Source: Desulfofustis limnaeus
GTDB taxonomy: Bacteria; Desulfobacterota; Desulfobulbia; Desulfobulbales; Desulfocapsaceae
DNA length: 64,000 nucleotides
Assembly: GCF_023169885.1 (NCBI RefSeq)
Contig: NZ_AP025516.1
Coordinates: 3,575,501-3,639,500 of the forward strand
Reading direction: 5' to 3'
The translations under genes and the position numbers were made by a program. The notes beneath the pieces are model-generated. The model saw only the letters and a list, made by a program, of their open reading frames with translations. It was not told where the DNA came from and searched no databases. This document shows, piece by piece, positions 36,512-46,178 of the stretch (its first letter is position 1; each line of letters opens with the position of its first letter).

Positions 36512-37951
36512 TCAGCGACGCTCCGTAACCCGCCGGAGGTCGCATGAACTCCGCAGCTTCTCAGCCGTGGCAATCTCGATGTAAGAGGCCCCATGATCGG
36601 CACCGAAGCTGCCGGCAAGCACGATGATCAGGTCCTCGTCGGAGAAGTTGCGGTCATTGACCAACCGGCAGATGGAGCGGGACAACGCCTCCTCGGAATC
36701 GGCGCCATTCTCCACATAATCGGCGTAGACCCCATAGGACAGGGCGAGTTGTCGTGCCACCCGACGGTCGTACACCTGGGCGAATATGGGATTGATGCCC
36801 CGATACGCCGCCAGGGCCAGAATCGATTTACCGCTGACCGAATCGGCCACAATCGCTTTGCTGTCAAGGCGCACGGCCGCCTTTACCGCTGCCTTGGCGA
36901 GATAGGCGACCACCCGGTGCTCATGGCTGTACGGCACATCGAAAAAGGAGCGGTCCTTGCCCTCGACCTCCTTGATGATCTTAGCCATGGTTCTGACCGC
37001 CAGTTCCGGGTACCGGCCGTTGGCGGTCTCCCCCGAGAGCATCAGCGCGTCGGCACGATCGATGCAGGCGTTGGCCACATCCGACACCTCGGCCCGGGTC
37101 GGCCGAGGCGATTCGATCATCGAATGCAGCATCTGGGTGGCGACAATCACCGGCCGTCGCCGTTCGATGCAGGTTCTGATGATCTTCTTTTGGATGAGCG
37201 GGATCTGTTCGGTGGGAATTTCCACCGCCAGGTCGCCGCGAGCGATCATCACCCCATGGGCATGGTCGAGGATCTCCTCGAGATTCAGCACTCCCTGAAA
37301 ATTTTCGATCTTGGCGATGATCTTGGCGCCGGAATGGTGCTCATCGAGAATTTCCTGGACGGCAAGCACGTCCTCTTTGCTGCGCACAAACGAATGGGCG
37401 ATGAAATCGAGGTCGTGGTCGGCGGCAAAGCGGATGAACCCCTTGTCTTTTTCACTCAACGCCGGCAACCGGACATGTACCGCCGGGATGTTGATGCTCT
37501 TGCGGCCTTTGATCACCCCGTCGTTCTCGACGCTGCAGATCAGACACTCGCTGTCCTTGTCCATGACCGCCAGCGCGATATGCCCGTCGTCGATCATGAT
37601 GGAACTGCCCACCGGCACGTCCCTGACAAAATCCGCATAGGAGACGCAGAGCAGGTCCCCTGTCGACCGCTGTCCGGGGGAACCCTTGACCCGAAGCATG
37701 TCGCCGCTCTTCACCGGCAACGGGCTATCCATATCGCAAGTCCTGATTTCCGGGCCTTTGGTGTCAAGCAGCAGGGCGATCTTGTCCGATACCGAGCGCA
37801 CGGCCCGAATCACCTCGAGCGCGTCCTCATGCGACATATGTGCCGTGTTCAGCCGAACGACGTTGATCCCCGCCCGGTACAGTCCTTCGATGAAGGATGG
37901 GGAGCACTGCAGATTGGAAATGGTGGCGACGATTTTGGTTCTTCTCAGCAT
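36512..37951 (-). CDS. pyk: Pyruvate kinase
   Basis: A 479-residue glycolytic enzyme (PEP + ADP to pyruvate + ATP). Catalytic barrel motifs are RTKIVATISN, INVVRLNTAH, LLDTKGPEIRT, the active-site IIAKIENFQGV and MIARGDLAVEIP. The C-terminal allosteric domain follows from about 350 (VVAYLAKAAVKAAVRLDSKAIVADS). I chose the ATG at 37951 at the conserved N-terminus (MLRRTKIVATI), with AAAAGG upstream; a GTG 12 codons earlier is possible. It follows the Tad operon by 75 bp on the same strand and may be read from it or from its own promoter. Confidence 0.93.
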   Translation of the reverse strand: MLRRTKIVATISNLQCSPSFIEGLYRAGINVVRLNTAHMSHEDALEVIRAVRSVSDKIALLLDTKGPEIRTCDMDSPLPVKSGDMLRVKGSPGQRSTGDLLCVSYADFVRDVPVGSSIMIDDGHIALAVMDKDSECLICSVENDGVIKGRKSINIPAVHVRLPALSEKDKGFIRFAADHDLDFIAHSFVRSKEDVLAVQEILDEHHSGAKIIAKIENFQGVLNLEEILDHAHGVMIARGDLAVEIPTEQIPLIQKKIIRTCIERRRPVIVATQMLHSMIESPRPTRAEVSDVANACIDRADALMLSGETANGRYPELAVRTMAKIIKEVEGKDRSFFDVPYSHEHRVVAYLAKAAVKAAVRLDSKAIVADSVSGKSILALAAYRGINPIFAQVYDRRVARQLALSYGVYADYVENGADSEEALSRSICRLVNDRNFSDEDLIIVLAGSFGADHGASYIEIATAEKLRSSCDLRRVTERR

Positions 37952-38026
37952 GATACGTTTACCTTTTGGCGAGTCGGTACCCGACACCGGATTTTCTCAA
38001 GCAAACCACACAAGAATTTTGCAGAG

Positions 38027-38752
38027 CTAATAGGACTGCAACGAGTTCTCCCAATAGCCGTCCGATTCGCGGGCCGGCGTCTGCATCCGCAGCGCCGCCA
38101 CGGCGGTCAACGGGATATGCGGCTTATCAAGACCACAGACCGGGTCACCCGACCAGCGGCAGTCGTCTTCTTCGTCACAGCAGATAAAAGAGGCGATCAT
38201 TTTGTTAATCAGCGGAACAGGGAGCGGATACCAATAGGTAACCCGCAATTGCAAGAGATTCGCATCCTGGATGGACATACCGGCGGCCGGTCCGTAGGAA
38301 GAGCTACGGTAGAGCAGGTTGTCGTTGGGTATTTCGCCCGCCGGTGCATAGTGACGGAAGGCCGCCGGGGTTGGTGTCAGCCGTTCGATCCGAACCAGTC
38401 CACTCTGGTCGTCAAACAGGTCTAAAACCGCTTCCCGGGCGGCGTGGAAGGCGGCCACCTGATCACCGTCCTCACCGGGATAACTGTACAGCGGTGCCAA
38501 GCCGCGCGCAAACCCCTCTTTGACCTCGTCGAAATCGGCCCCGTCCAGGCTTCCGGCACGAACTGCTTCAAAAATCGCATAATTGAGTGTGATCTTGGCG
38601 TGAAAGATCAAGGCGAACTGGATGGCGCCAAGCATCAACATCAGCATGACCGGAAGCACCACCAGGAACTCAACCATACTCTGGCCGGCCTGGGCGCCTG
38701 GCAACCGCTTAGGTGTCCTTGGCAACGCCCGGCTAACGCTCCATGATCGCAT
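38027..38752 (-). CDS. tadE: TadE-like minor pseudopilin
   Basis: A 241-residue Tad pilus pseudopilin. The N-terminal prepilin-like motif is AQAGQSMVEFLVVLPVMLML: cleavage is expected after the Gly, with the Glu at +5 followed by Phe, then a hydrophobic helix to about residue 55. The remaining 185 residues would be extracytoplasmic and include a Cys-rich part near the end (FICCDEEDDCRWSGDPVCG) able to form disulfides. The start overlaps the upstream TPR lipoprotein by 20 bp. Last pilus gene of the operon. Confidence 0.82.
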   Translation of the reverse strand: MRSWSVSRALPRTPKRLPGAQAGQSMVEFLVVLPVMLMLMLGAIQFALIFHAKITLNYAIFEAVRAGSLDGADFDEVKEGFARGLAPLYSYPGEDGDQVAAFHAAREAVLDLFDDQSGLVRIERLTPTPAAFRHYAPAGEIPNDNLLYRSSSYGPAAGMSIQDANLLQLRVTYWYPLPVPLINKMIASFICCDEEDDCRWSGDPVCGLDKPHIPLTAVAALRMQTPARESDGYWENSLQSY

Positions 38753-39188
38753 CGGTATCCAGGACCTCGATAAGCTTTTGCCGTTTGCTCTTCAGCAGCT
38801 GCTGCAACGGGTCGTCCGGTTGCATATGTTGTGCTGCCTCCAGATAGACCTGCAGCGCCATCTGCAGATGAATCTCGGCCAGATTATGCCACGCCTTGGC
38901 CTGGTCGGGGTTGCGCAGGAGTGCGTTACGATAGGCGGCAACCGCCGCTTCCGGCTGCCCGAGCCGGGCATAGGCGTTGGCCAGCCGAAACCACAATTGA
39001 TCATCTTGGGGAGCCTGCTCTACCAGGCGCTCATAGCCCTGCACCGCGCCACGATAATCGCCCTCGGCATACAATTGTTGAACCGTAGCCAGATCGGCGA
39101 CCGGCTCATAGTTTTTCATCGAGCAGGAGGCCGCCAACAGCACCATGGCCGGGATGATGATCAGTTTCAGAGCGATTCCCATACCCAT
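38733..39188 (-). CDS. tadD: TadD-like TPR lipoprotein
   Basis: A 151-residue lipoprotein with a lipobox at MVLLAASC (Cys about 22), followed by two to three tetratricopeptide repeats (LYAEGDYRGAVQGYERLVEQ; LWFRLANAYARLGQPEAAVA; AWHNLAEIHLQMALQVYLEA). This matches the TadD pilotin role in secretin assembly, though it is shorter than classical TadD. The ATG at 39188 follows AGGGGAGC and lies within the last 22 bp of the DUF192 gene; a longer open frame to 39377 has no signal-like sequence. Confidence 0.8.
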   Translation of the reverse strand: MGMGIALKLIIIPAMVLLAASCSMKNYEPVADLATVQQLYAEGDYRGAVQGYERLVEQAPQDDQLWFRLANAYARLGQPEAAVAAYRNALLRNPDQAKAWHNLAEIHLQMALQVYLEAAQHMQPDDPLQQLLKSKRQKLIEVLDTDAIMER

Positions 39189-39520
39189 TGCTCCCCTTTC
39201 ATCAGGCCGAGGCGGGCTATCTCGCCGGCCCTGAGTTCCACGGTGGCTGCCGCCTGCCGATGCCAGGAAAAACGAAACGGCGCCAGGGCGGGCGTCAGCC
39301 CGACAACCCGCTCCTGCCTGTCGAGAAAGACTAGATCGATGACATACCGCATCCCGATGGTATGGATCGCACCGCAACGCCGCAGCAACAATCCTTCTCC
39401 AGGGGCGGGCGCCGGGCGGCCCAACAGGCCGCGGGTCCGTTCAATCAGGCTGTCGGCCCGATCAACCAGCGGCAAAACCACCTCTCCCGTTGTTTTTCTG
39501 GTAAACCGGCCGCGCGTCAC
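39167..39520 (-). CDS. DUF192 family protein
   Basis: A 117-residue protein with the full DUF192 pattern: RADSLIERTRGLLGRPAP, GLLLRRCGAIHTIGMRYVIDLVFLD, then RVVGLTPALAPFRFSW and the final ATVELRAGEIARLGLMKGE. The family has a small beta-rich fold of unknown function. It uses a GTG start overlapping the TadC stop (GTGA), so it is coupled to the pilus genes. DUF192 genes occur repeatedly in Tad loci, suggesting an accessory role there. Confidence 0.85.
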   Translation of the reverse strand: MTRGRFTRKTTGEVVLPLVDRADSLIERTRGLLGRPAPAPGEGLLLRRCGAIHTIGMRYVIDLVFLDRQERVVGLTPALAPFRFSWHRQAAATVELRAGEIARLGLMKGEQWVWESL

Positions 39521-40389
39521 AGTAGGCCTTCGCTGAGAAATTTCATGACAATAGGAAATGCCAACACGATAAAAGTGGTGGGAAAGACGAACAACACCAG
39601 TGGCCCGATCAATTTGACCGGGGCCTCCATCGCCTTTTTCTCCGCCCGCTGAAACCGCTCCTGACGGCGCTGCTCGGCCTGTATCTTCAAGGTCTGGGCA
39701 AGACTTGAACCCATTTTCTCCGCCTGCACCACCGCGTTGACAAAGCTGGAGAGCTCCGGGATGTCGAGGCGCTCGGCCAGCCGCTTGAGCGCATTGGCGC
39801 GGCCGATCCCGGCTCGGAGGTCACGCAGCACCACCCCGAATTCGTTGGACAACGGTCCCGGCGGCGCCTTTTTCCGCGCCAGCTCGAGGGCACCGGAAAA
39901 GTTGAGCCCGGCCTCCACCGCCATGGAAATGAAATCGAGATATGACGGCAGGGTACGTAGCACGCCGTCGATTTGCCGTTTGCGCAGATCACGCAACCAG
40001 ATATCAGGATAGAAGTAACCTCCCACCAACAACACCGGGAAAAAAAGCGGCAGCCACTCACCGACACCCACCAGCAGCAGGTAGCCGATGACGAGAAAAC
40101 ATAAGGAAGACACCAGGCGCAGGGCAATAAATTCTTCCGCAATCATCAGGTAGGCGACGCCGTGACGGCGCAGCCGTACTTCGACCCGGTTGAGGTAGGC
40201 AAACGGCAGCCGGGCACAGAAATAAAAAGCGACGATACGAACCAGGGGCCAGATGGGTCGTAACAGCCGCGGCAGAGGATCCTTGAATTCGCGATCCTCT
40301 TCCGGAACCAAAACGAAGAGCCGATGCAACCAGAAGATACTGAACAGCACGGCAAGTGCCGCACAGAGGGCAATCGATGTCGCTGTCAT
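39517..40389 (-). CDS. tadC: Tad pilus inner-membrane platform protein TadC
   Basis: A 290-residue type II secretion F-domain protein. TM helices lie at about 5-22, 90-107, 112-130 and 265-285. The cytoplasmic F domain (about 150-260) includes LPSYLDFISMAVEAGLNFSGAL, EFGVVLRDLRAGIGRANALK and the ELSSFVNAVVQAEKMGSSLA signature. With TadB it forms the platform on which the TadA ATPase polymerises Flp pilin. The ATG overlaps the TadB stop by 4 bp. Confidence 0.9.
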   Translation of the reverse strand: MTATSIALCAALAVLFSIFWLHRLFVLVPEEDREFKDPLPRLLRPIWPLVRIVAFYFCARLPFAYLNRVEVRLRRHGVAYLMIAEEFIALRLVSSLCFLVIGYLLLVGVGEWLPLFFPVLLVGGYFYPDIWLRDLRKRQIDGVLRTLPSYLDFISMAVEAGLNFSGALELARKKAPPGPLSNEFGVVLRDLRAGIGRANALKRLAERLDIPELSSFVNAVVQAEKMGSSLAQTLKIQAEQRRQERFQRAEKKAMEAPVKLIGPLVLFVFPTTFIVLAFPIVMKFLSEGLL

Positions 40390-41237
40390 ATATCAATCTC
40401 GGTAATTTTGCGAATGGCCAGAAACCCCAGTACCTGCATGGCCACAATGACCAGCAGGACCATCCAACCCAGCTTGGTGGTAAACAGCATGCTCATGGCC
40501 GCCGGTTCCAACTTCATCAAGACAACGATCAACAACAGCGGCAGCAGGCTCATAACGATTCCCTGCAGACGTCCCTGCGCCGTGAGACTGTTGATCTTCC
40601 CCTCCATGACCAGCTTGCTGCGCAGCGTTGCGGCGATCTTGTCCAGGGTTTCGGCCAGGTTGCCTCCCACTTCCCGGGAAATACGAATAGCCGACAAGAA
40701 CAAACGGAAATCCTCGAGGGGAATGCGTTGCTCCATGTGGTCCAGGGCGGTATCCATGTCGACCCCGAGCCTGATCTCCCTAAGCAGCAGACTGAACTCC
40801 TGGGATATGGGCGGACCGCTCTCCTGAATCAGGGTATCAAGGGCGGTGGTGAAACTGGCGCCGGCCCGCAGTGAGGCGGAGAGCATGGTCATCGCATCGG
40901 GCAACTGTTTCTCTATAGCTTTGAGTCGCCGCTGGTAGAAGACCGACAGCAGCAGATATGGCGCAACCAATGACACGCCGAACACAACCACCCCGAGCCA
41001 TAGCTCGCGGGTCACGATCCAGACGGCCGGCGGCACTACCATGACCCCGGAGAGGTAGACGTTGAACCACCGTCCCACATCGACGAAGACAAACATCTCG
41101 GCAAAACGGCTTTCCGTGGTGCTCGCCAGATGCTTGCGATAAGCCAGCACCCGTGCGGCAACCCGCCGTAATAACAACCAGGCGAACAGGCCACCGCTGA
41201 CGGCGGCCAGACCGGCAATGAGGACCATCTCGATCAT
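40386..41237 (-). CDS. tadB: Tad pilus inner-membrane platform protein TadB
   Basis: A 283-residue F-domain protein paralogous to TadC. N-terminal TM at about 2-22, central TM pair at about 75-115, and C-terminal TM pair at about 225-275. The F domain has MTMLSASLRAGASFTTALDTL, LREIRLGVDMDTALDHM and SREVGGNLAETLDKIA. The start overlaps the TadA stop by 4 bp. Confidence 0.9.
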   Translation of the reverse strand: MIEMVLIAGLAAVSGGLFAWLLLRRVAARVLAYRKHLASTTESRFAEMFVFVDVGRWFNVYLSGVMVVPPAVWIVTRELWLGVVVFGVSLVAPYLLLSVFYQRRLKAIEKQLPDAMTMLSASLRAGASFTTALDTLIQESGPPISQEFSLLLREIRLGVDMDTALDHMEQRIPLEDFRLFLSAIRISREVGGNLAETLDKIAATLRSKLVMEGKINSLTAQGRLQGIVMSLLPLLLIVVLMKLEPAAMSMLFTTKLGWMVLLVIVAMQVLGFLAIRKITEIDI

Positions 41238-42952
41238 GGCGTGGCGAAGATGCTCATATCAATCTGCAAGCCCCGCTGCCTGAGTCCCTCGTAAAACTCG
41301 GGAATCCTGCCGGTGGCACGAAAATCGCCGATGACCCGGCCGTCCGGATCGATCCCCTGTTGGTTATAGGTGAAAATCTCCTGCATCTGCACGATATCCC
41401 CCTCCAGTCCGGTGATCTCGGCCACATGGGTCACCTTGCGTGAACCGTCGGAAAACCGGGAGAGTTGAACGATCACATCGACAGCGGAAACGACCTGTTC
41501 CCGGATAGCTCGTTCGGGAAGATCCATTCCGGCCATCATTACCATCACCTCCAGCCTGCTGATCAGGTCGCGCGGGCTGTTGGCATGGATCGTGGTGAGC
41601 GACCCTTCGTGTCCGGTATTCATGGCCTGCAGCATGTCCAAGGCCTCACCACCCCGGCATTCGCCGACGACGATTCGGTCCGGACGCATGCGCAGGCAGT
41701 TGCGGACCAGGTCACGAATGGTGACCAGGCCCGCTCCCTCGATATTGGCAGGCCGTGCCTCGAGGCTGACCACGTGCGGCTGCCCAAGCCGCAGTTCGGC
41801 CGAGTCCTCGACGGTGATGATCCGCTCCCGATGCGAGACGAAGTTGGAAAGGACGTTGAGAAAAGTTGTCTTGCCGGTACCGGTGCCGCCGGAAATAATG
41901 ATGTTTTTCCGGTTCAGCACGGCTGTCCTGAGAAACTCCACCATGTTCTCATCCATGGAGCGGTTGGCAATCAGGTCATCGGCCGTCAGGTGATGCCGGG
42001 AAAATTTGCGGATCGTCAGACATGGTCCTTTGATGGCCAGCGGCGGGATTATGGCATTTATCCGGGAGCCGTCGCTCAGACGACCGTCAACCATCGGCGA
42101 GCTTTCGTCGATGCGCCGGCCGAGCGGCGAGACGATGCGCTCGATAACCGAGCGCACGGCATCGTCGCTGCTGAAGGTGATCGGACTCTTCTCGAGCCTG
42201 CCGTTTCGCTCGATGTAGATGTCGTTATAACAATTGACCATGATCTCGCTTACCTGCTCGTCGGCCAGAAAATCCTCGAGCGGACCCAAGCCGACCGCTT
42301 CGTTCAACACCTCGCGCCCAAGCCGTTCGCGATCGACCTCCGAGGGCAATTCCCGATCGAGCTCAGCGATGATCTGGGTGATCATCCCCCTGATGGTTGC
42401 CGTCAACTGCTCGTTATCCATCGACTCCACATCAGTGCGCCGCAGGTCCATGGCCTGCATCAGTTTGTGGTGTACCAGGTTATGGAAACGGAATCGTTCG
42501 TTCCCGGACGGCCGGATAGTTTCGGACGATCGGACCCCATAGGATCCGTGCAGATCGGCGCCCTCCGGGCTGGCTGCTGGGCCGGCGGCCGTCTGCGACG
42601 GCGTCACCTCGCGTGGCATCGCCATCGGCGCCGGAGCAGCCGGCATTTCCGCCGTGACGCCGTCAGCCACCACGGTCAAGCGATAACTGCTCAGCCCGAC
42701 GACATCGGCCGGGGTCAACGGTCCGTAGGTGGAAGCCGGTCGCCCGTTGACCTGGAGACCACCGCCACCGCTGATATCGGTAACGAAGACACCGTTGTCA
42801 GCGCGCTCGAACCGGGCATGGCTGGTCCCGATGCGCCACCCGTTGAGGACCACCAGGTTGCGCGACGACCGTCCGGCGGTACAACTCTTCTCCCGGCACC
42901 GGTACCGTCCGGTTTCCTTCCCGCTACTATCGTGAACGATGATCTCGAACAT
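41234..42952 (-). CDS. tadA: Tad pilus ATPase TadA/CpaF with N-terminal FHA domain
   Basis: A 572-residue fusion. Residues about 1-95 are a forkhead-associated domain (AGRSSRNLVVLNGWRIGTSHARF; DISGGGGLQVNG), which binds phosphothreonine peptides. A Pro/Ala linker follows (about 100-145). The secretion ATPase has Walker A SGGTGTGKT at 354-362, Asp/Glu box TVEDSAELRLGQPHV, Walker B RIVVGECRGGEA and the His box TGHEGSLTTIHAN. It powers Flp assembly. The start at 42952 lies 4 bp after the secretin stop; a 41-codon in-frame extension lies inside that gene. The FHA fusion suggests control by a Ser/Thr kinase. Confidence 0.92.
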   Translation of the reverse strand: MFEIIVHDSSGKETGRYRCREKSCTAGRSSRNLVVLNGWRIGTSHARFERADNGVFVTDISGGGGLQVNGRPASTYGPLTPADVVGLSSYRLTVVADGVTAEMPAAPAPMAMPREVTPSQTAAGPAASPEGADLHGSYGVRSSETIRPSGNERFRFHNLVHHKLMQAMDLRRTDVESMDNEQLTATIRGMITQIIAELDRELPSEVDRERLGREVLNEAVGLGPLEDFLADEQVSEIMVNCYNDIYIERNGRLEKSPITFSSDDAVRSVIERIVSPLGRRIDESSPMVDGRLSDGSRINAIIPPLAIKGPCLTIRKFSRHHLTADDLIANRSMDENMVEFLRTAVLNRKNIIISGGTGTGKTTFLNVLSNFVSHRERIITVEDSAELRLGQPHVVSLEARPANIEGAGLVTIRDLVRNCLRMRPDRIVVGECRGGEALDMLQAMNTGHEGSLTTIHANSPRDLISRLEVMVMMAGMDLPERAIREQVVSAVDVIVQLSRFSDGSRKVTHVAEITGLEGDIVQMQEIFTYNQQGIDPDGRVIGDFRATGRIPEFYEGLRQRGLQIDMSIFATP

Positions 42953-42956
42953 GACC

Positions 42957-44438
42957 CTACTCCAGTAATCCGCCGCCTTTGACGATTTCCTGATAACGCT
43001 GGCGCATGGTCTCAGCCGCTTCCGTTCTTTCCCGGTTGAGCGGCGACGATGCATCGTAAACCTGGGGAGTAACAAAGATCACCAGTTCCGATTGTTCACT
43101 CTTAAAGTCTTTGCTGCGAAAGAGCGGCCCGAGAATCGGCAAGTGGCCGAGCCATTTCACATTGTCGAAACTGTTTTGTGCCGTCTCGTTGAGCAAACCG
43201 GCGATCACCAGGGTCTCGTTGGCGCGCATACTGATATCGGTGCTGGTCTTGCGGCTGAACAGACCGGGAATGCCCTGCACGGCAACCGCCGTATCGGGCA
43301 TGCTCACCTCGGTCTCGATATGGGCGAGGATCGTGCCGCGATCGTCGACGATCGGTTCGATATCAAGGGCGATTCCGTATTTCTTGAACTCGACGGTGGT
43401 CTGTCCCATACTCGAGATGAGCGGCATGGGGATCTCCCCGCCGGCGAGAAACGACGCCTTGCCGCCGGACCGGGTACTGAGGCGGGGCTCGGCCAGCACC
43501 ACCGAGTCACCGCTGGCCTCGAGCAGATTGATGACACTGGTCAGACCGGTGGCGATGCCGAAATAGCCGGCACTGGTGGTCAGGTCCTTGGCGCCAGATT
43601 TTTTCAACACCTCGGAGGCACCGTCGCTGTTTAAGATGGTGGCGCCGCCGCGGGCGCTTTCGACGCCGAACTCGAAACTCGGGCCGACCAGCGCCTTGCT
43701 CCAGTTGATCCCGAGCTTTTCCTGGGCGCTCTTCTTCATTTCCATGATCCGCACCTGCATATGGATCATTTTGCCGGCCACCGCCTCCTGGATGCGCGTC
43801 AAGTTGAGCAGGTCCGGGTAGGTTCCCTGAACGATTTTAATCAGATCGTCATACTCTTTGCTTATTTCACCGCTGATCACCGTATGGTTTCCCACCTGCC
43901 TGATGGTCGCTCCAGGGACGGAAGACAGCAAGATTTCAATCTCTTCGTAGCGGCTCTTGGGACTGGTCAGATTGAGCACCCCGGGGAATTGGTTGACAAT
44001 CGTCTCGAACCGTTCGGCATCGGTGGAAAGGACCTGCCCCTTGACGACGATCTGTTCGCCGACCCGGCTGACACTCACCCCAGGGACCTCCTTGAGCAGC
44101 ACGACAAGGTCGTCATAGCTGCTTTGCTGCAGGTGATCGCGTACCACTACGTCGAACTCCATCTCCTGGTTGCCATCGAGCCAGATATGCATGGTCGTCG
44201 CCCCGGAACTGTCCCCCATCAGAATCAGCTGACCGTTGGGCAGGATCGTATTGCTCGCAACTTTCGGGTTACCAATAGCCACCCGGTCGACTTTCCCGAC
44301 TTTCATCACCCGTATCTCGCCGACATAGAGATCAATCGTGTCCCGGGCCGCAGACGCCCCGACGGGGTACAATATCGCCGTCGCCAGCACCAGCATCACG
44401 GTCACAAGAAGATTGCATCTCAAAAAAGGGGCTCGCAT
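42957..44438 (-). CDS. rcpA: Tad pilus outer-membrane secretin RcpA/CpaC
   Basis: A 493-residue secretin with a signal peptide (about 1-30, ending GASA). An N-terminal pilus-specific N0-like domain (TIDLYVGEIRVMKVGKVDRVAIGNP) is followed by two BON-like repeats (about 105-215). The secretin domain is at about 235-455, with GEIPMPLISSMGQTTVEFKKYG and VSMPDTAVAVQGIPGLFSRK; the C-terminal LVIFVTPQV is the usual beta-strand ending. It forms the ring through which the Flp pilus leaves the cell. Confidence 0.92.
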   Translation of the reverse strand: MRAPFLRCNLLVTVMLVLATAILYPVGASAARDTIDLYVGEIRVMKVGKVDRVAIGNPKVASNTILPNGQLILMGDSSGATTMHIWLDGNQEMEFDVVVRDHLQQSSYDDLVVLLKEVPGVSVSRVGEQIVVKGQVLSTDAERFETIVNQFPGVLNLTSPKSRYEEIEILLSSVPGATIRQVGNHTVISGEISKEYDDLIKIVQGTYPDLLNLTRIQEAVAGKMIHMQVRIMEMKKSAQEKLGINWSKALVGPSFEFGVESARGGATILNSDGASEVLKKSGAKDLTTSAGYFGIATGLTSVINLLEASGDSVVLAEPRLSTRSGGKASFLAGGEIPMPLISSMGQTTVEFKKYGIALDIEPIVDDRGTILAHIETEVSMPDTAVAVQGIPGLFSRKTSTDISMRANETLVIAGLLNETAQNSFDNVKWLGHLPILGPLFRSKDFKSEQSELVIFVTPQVYDASSPLNRERTEAAETMRQRYQEIVKGGGLLE

Positions 44439-44499
44439 AGTTTCTTTCCGTTGCAGAGGTTCACTTGGTATCGATCAAACGGCATCCGGTTTCCGCCCA

Positions 44500-46128
44500 T
44501 CAGTCGCTGATTTTCACCATGAAGGTTCGTGCCGCGCCGTCACCGGCACCACCGACGATATACTCGACCTGATAGAGAACCGAGTCCGCCATCTGCCCTG
44601 GCGTCCTGGTGCCGGTCCCGGTCAAGGCGGCAATCAGCTCCGGCGCCTTGGTCGCGGTAACTCCGCTCAGGGTGCGACTGATTGCCACCGGCAGCCGTTT
44701 GCCGTCGGCATCGACCACGTTGCCGTCCGCATCCAGGTGGGCACCGGCGATGATCGTCCCGTCAGGACGACGCACCGTACCGTCCTGATCGACGGTGACC
44801 CGCTCGCCGGCCGATGCCGCCGAACCGTCCGGCCCGGGCGTGACCAGGTGGACCGTGCCATCCGGATCAATGGACAGGTCACTGGCCGCCAACACCTGAC
44901 CGTCATCGGTTTGTACCGTACCGTCACTAGCCAGGTGGACACCGTTCAAGACGTGACCGTCCGGCGTCAGGACCCGGCCATCCCGGTCGACCAGAAAACC
45001 ACCCTTCGTCGTCTGATAGCCGTTTCCGGCGACCACCGTACCATGGGCATCAACCAGACTGCCGTCTTTCCCGGCCACCAGGCTGGCGGTATCAATCGGG
45101 TTGCCTTTAGCGTCACGAATGTGGCCGGCCGAATCAACGGTCAGCCCCCGGCCGTTCAAGACCGTGCCATTCTTGGTGACCAACAGGCCGTCGTCGGTGA
45201 GCGTGACGTTGGGATCGGTAATCACCACCCCGTCCCTGGTCACCAGCCGGCCGGAGGCATCTCGGTGGACTCCGTCCACGGCCCGGTTATGCACCTTATT
45301 CTCAGCGTCCTGCCGCAATTTACTTGCATGGGCGAACAAATCAGTCATGGCGAGGCGGGAGAAGTCCGGAGCACTGTTGTCCTCGCTGTTTTTCAAAGTG
45401 GCGATAATCGTCCCGCGCGCCTCTGCCAGACTGAGTATGGCCGCATCCTTCGGACTCACTTCCAAGGTCAGCGTCGTATAGGTGTAGCGGGGAGCCTCGG
45501 TGGCAAGCCGCCGAAACTCATCCTCGTTCGGCCGTAACCCGGTTTTGCCGGTAGCCAGAACCAGGACATCCTCCAACACCGGGATAACCATCAACCCGCC
45601 TGGACCGCTGCTGGCAGTGGCGGGATCAATCGCCTCCGGCAAGCGCGAATAAAGATCGATCCGGTTACCGGGACGGATCAGCTCCGCCATGGAATTGATC
45701 TCGTCGACCTGGATGGTAATGGCGCGGAACCCTTCGCGCACGGTGCCGGCGAAATCCCGGGGAATCTTCAGATCAATCACTTCTTCGGTGAGCATTTTGC
45801 CCTTGGCCAGCTTCTTGGTGAGCACGGCACCCGCAACCGCACTGAAGGTAGTCGGCAGAACCACATCGTCACCAACATACTCACTGGGCACCGAGCGCAC
45901 CGCCATGGTATCGTTATCGACTTTGGCCCCCGGCTCCAGATCCTGGTTGGCGACCACCACCTCGGTCATTTCCTTCGGTTTCGGGGTCAACTCCCGGCGC
46001 AGCCGTTTCTCCTCCACATGCAAAAACAACAACGTGCCGACACCGGCAAGCACGGCAAACAGTGCTGCCACCACAAAAAGCCCCCAGGGGCGAATCCGTC
46101 GTTCCTGCTCCCTTGTCTGTTCACCCAT
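44500..46128 (-). CDS. cpaB: Tad pilus protein CpaB/RcpC with D/G-rich repeat extension
   Basis: A 542-residue periplasmic protein. N-terminal TM at about 14-37, SAF domain at about 55-118 (VVVANQDLEPGAKVDNDTM) and RcpC domain to about 250, as in ordinary CpaB (about 250-330 aa). Residues about 285-480 are extra: some nine degenerate repeats of 19-26 residues with the pattern [LV]xDxxGxV[LV]...DG (for example LVDRDGRVLTPDGHVL and GTVQTDDGQVLAASDLSID). This looks like a beta-roll or solenoid and may be a species-specific adhesive or spacer part. I start at 46128; the 18-codon extension overlaps the upstream gene. Confidence 0.85.
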   Translation of the reverse strand: MGEQTREQERRIRPWGLFVVAALFAVLAGVGTLLFLHVEEKRLRRELTPKPKEMTEVVVANQDLEPGAKVDNDTMAVRSVPSEYVGDDVVLPTTFSAVAGAVLTKKLAKGKMLTEEVIDLKIPRDFAGTVREGFRAITIQVDEINSMAELIRPGNRIDLYSRLPEAIDPATASSGPGGLMVIPVLEDVLVLATGKTGLRPNEDEFRRLATEAPRYTYTTLTLEVSPKDAAILSLAEARGTIIATLKNSEDNSAPDFSRLAMTDLFAHASKLRQDAENKVHNRAVDGVHRDASGRLVTRDGVVITDPNVTLTDDGLLVTKNGTVLNGRGLTVDSAGHIRDAKGNPIDTASLVAGKDGSLVDAHGTVVAGNGYQTTKGGFLVDRDGRVLTPDGHVLNGVHLASDGTVQTDDGQVLAASDLSIDPDGTVHLVTPGPDGSAASAGERVTVDQDGTVRRPDGTIIAGAHLDADGNVVDADGKRLPVAISRTLSGVTATKAPELIAALTGTGTRTPGQMADSVLYQVEYIVGGAGDGAARTFMVKISD

Positions 46129-46178
46129 GTTTCTTCCTATTGCCGTCTGTAGTATCGAGGGTACCTTTTCAAGCTCCC

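Noticed and set aside
36593-38425. 610-codon plus-strand frame opposite pyruvate kinase and tadE
   Set aside because: Spans two real minus-strand genes with no domain; antisense artefact.
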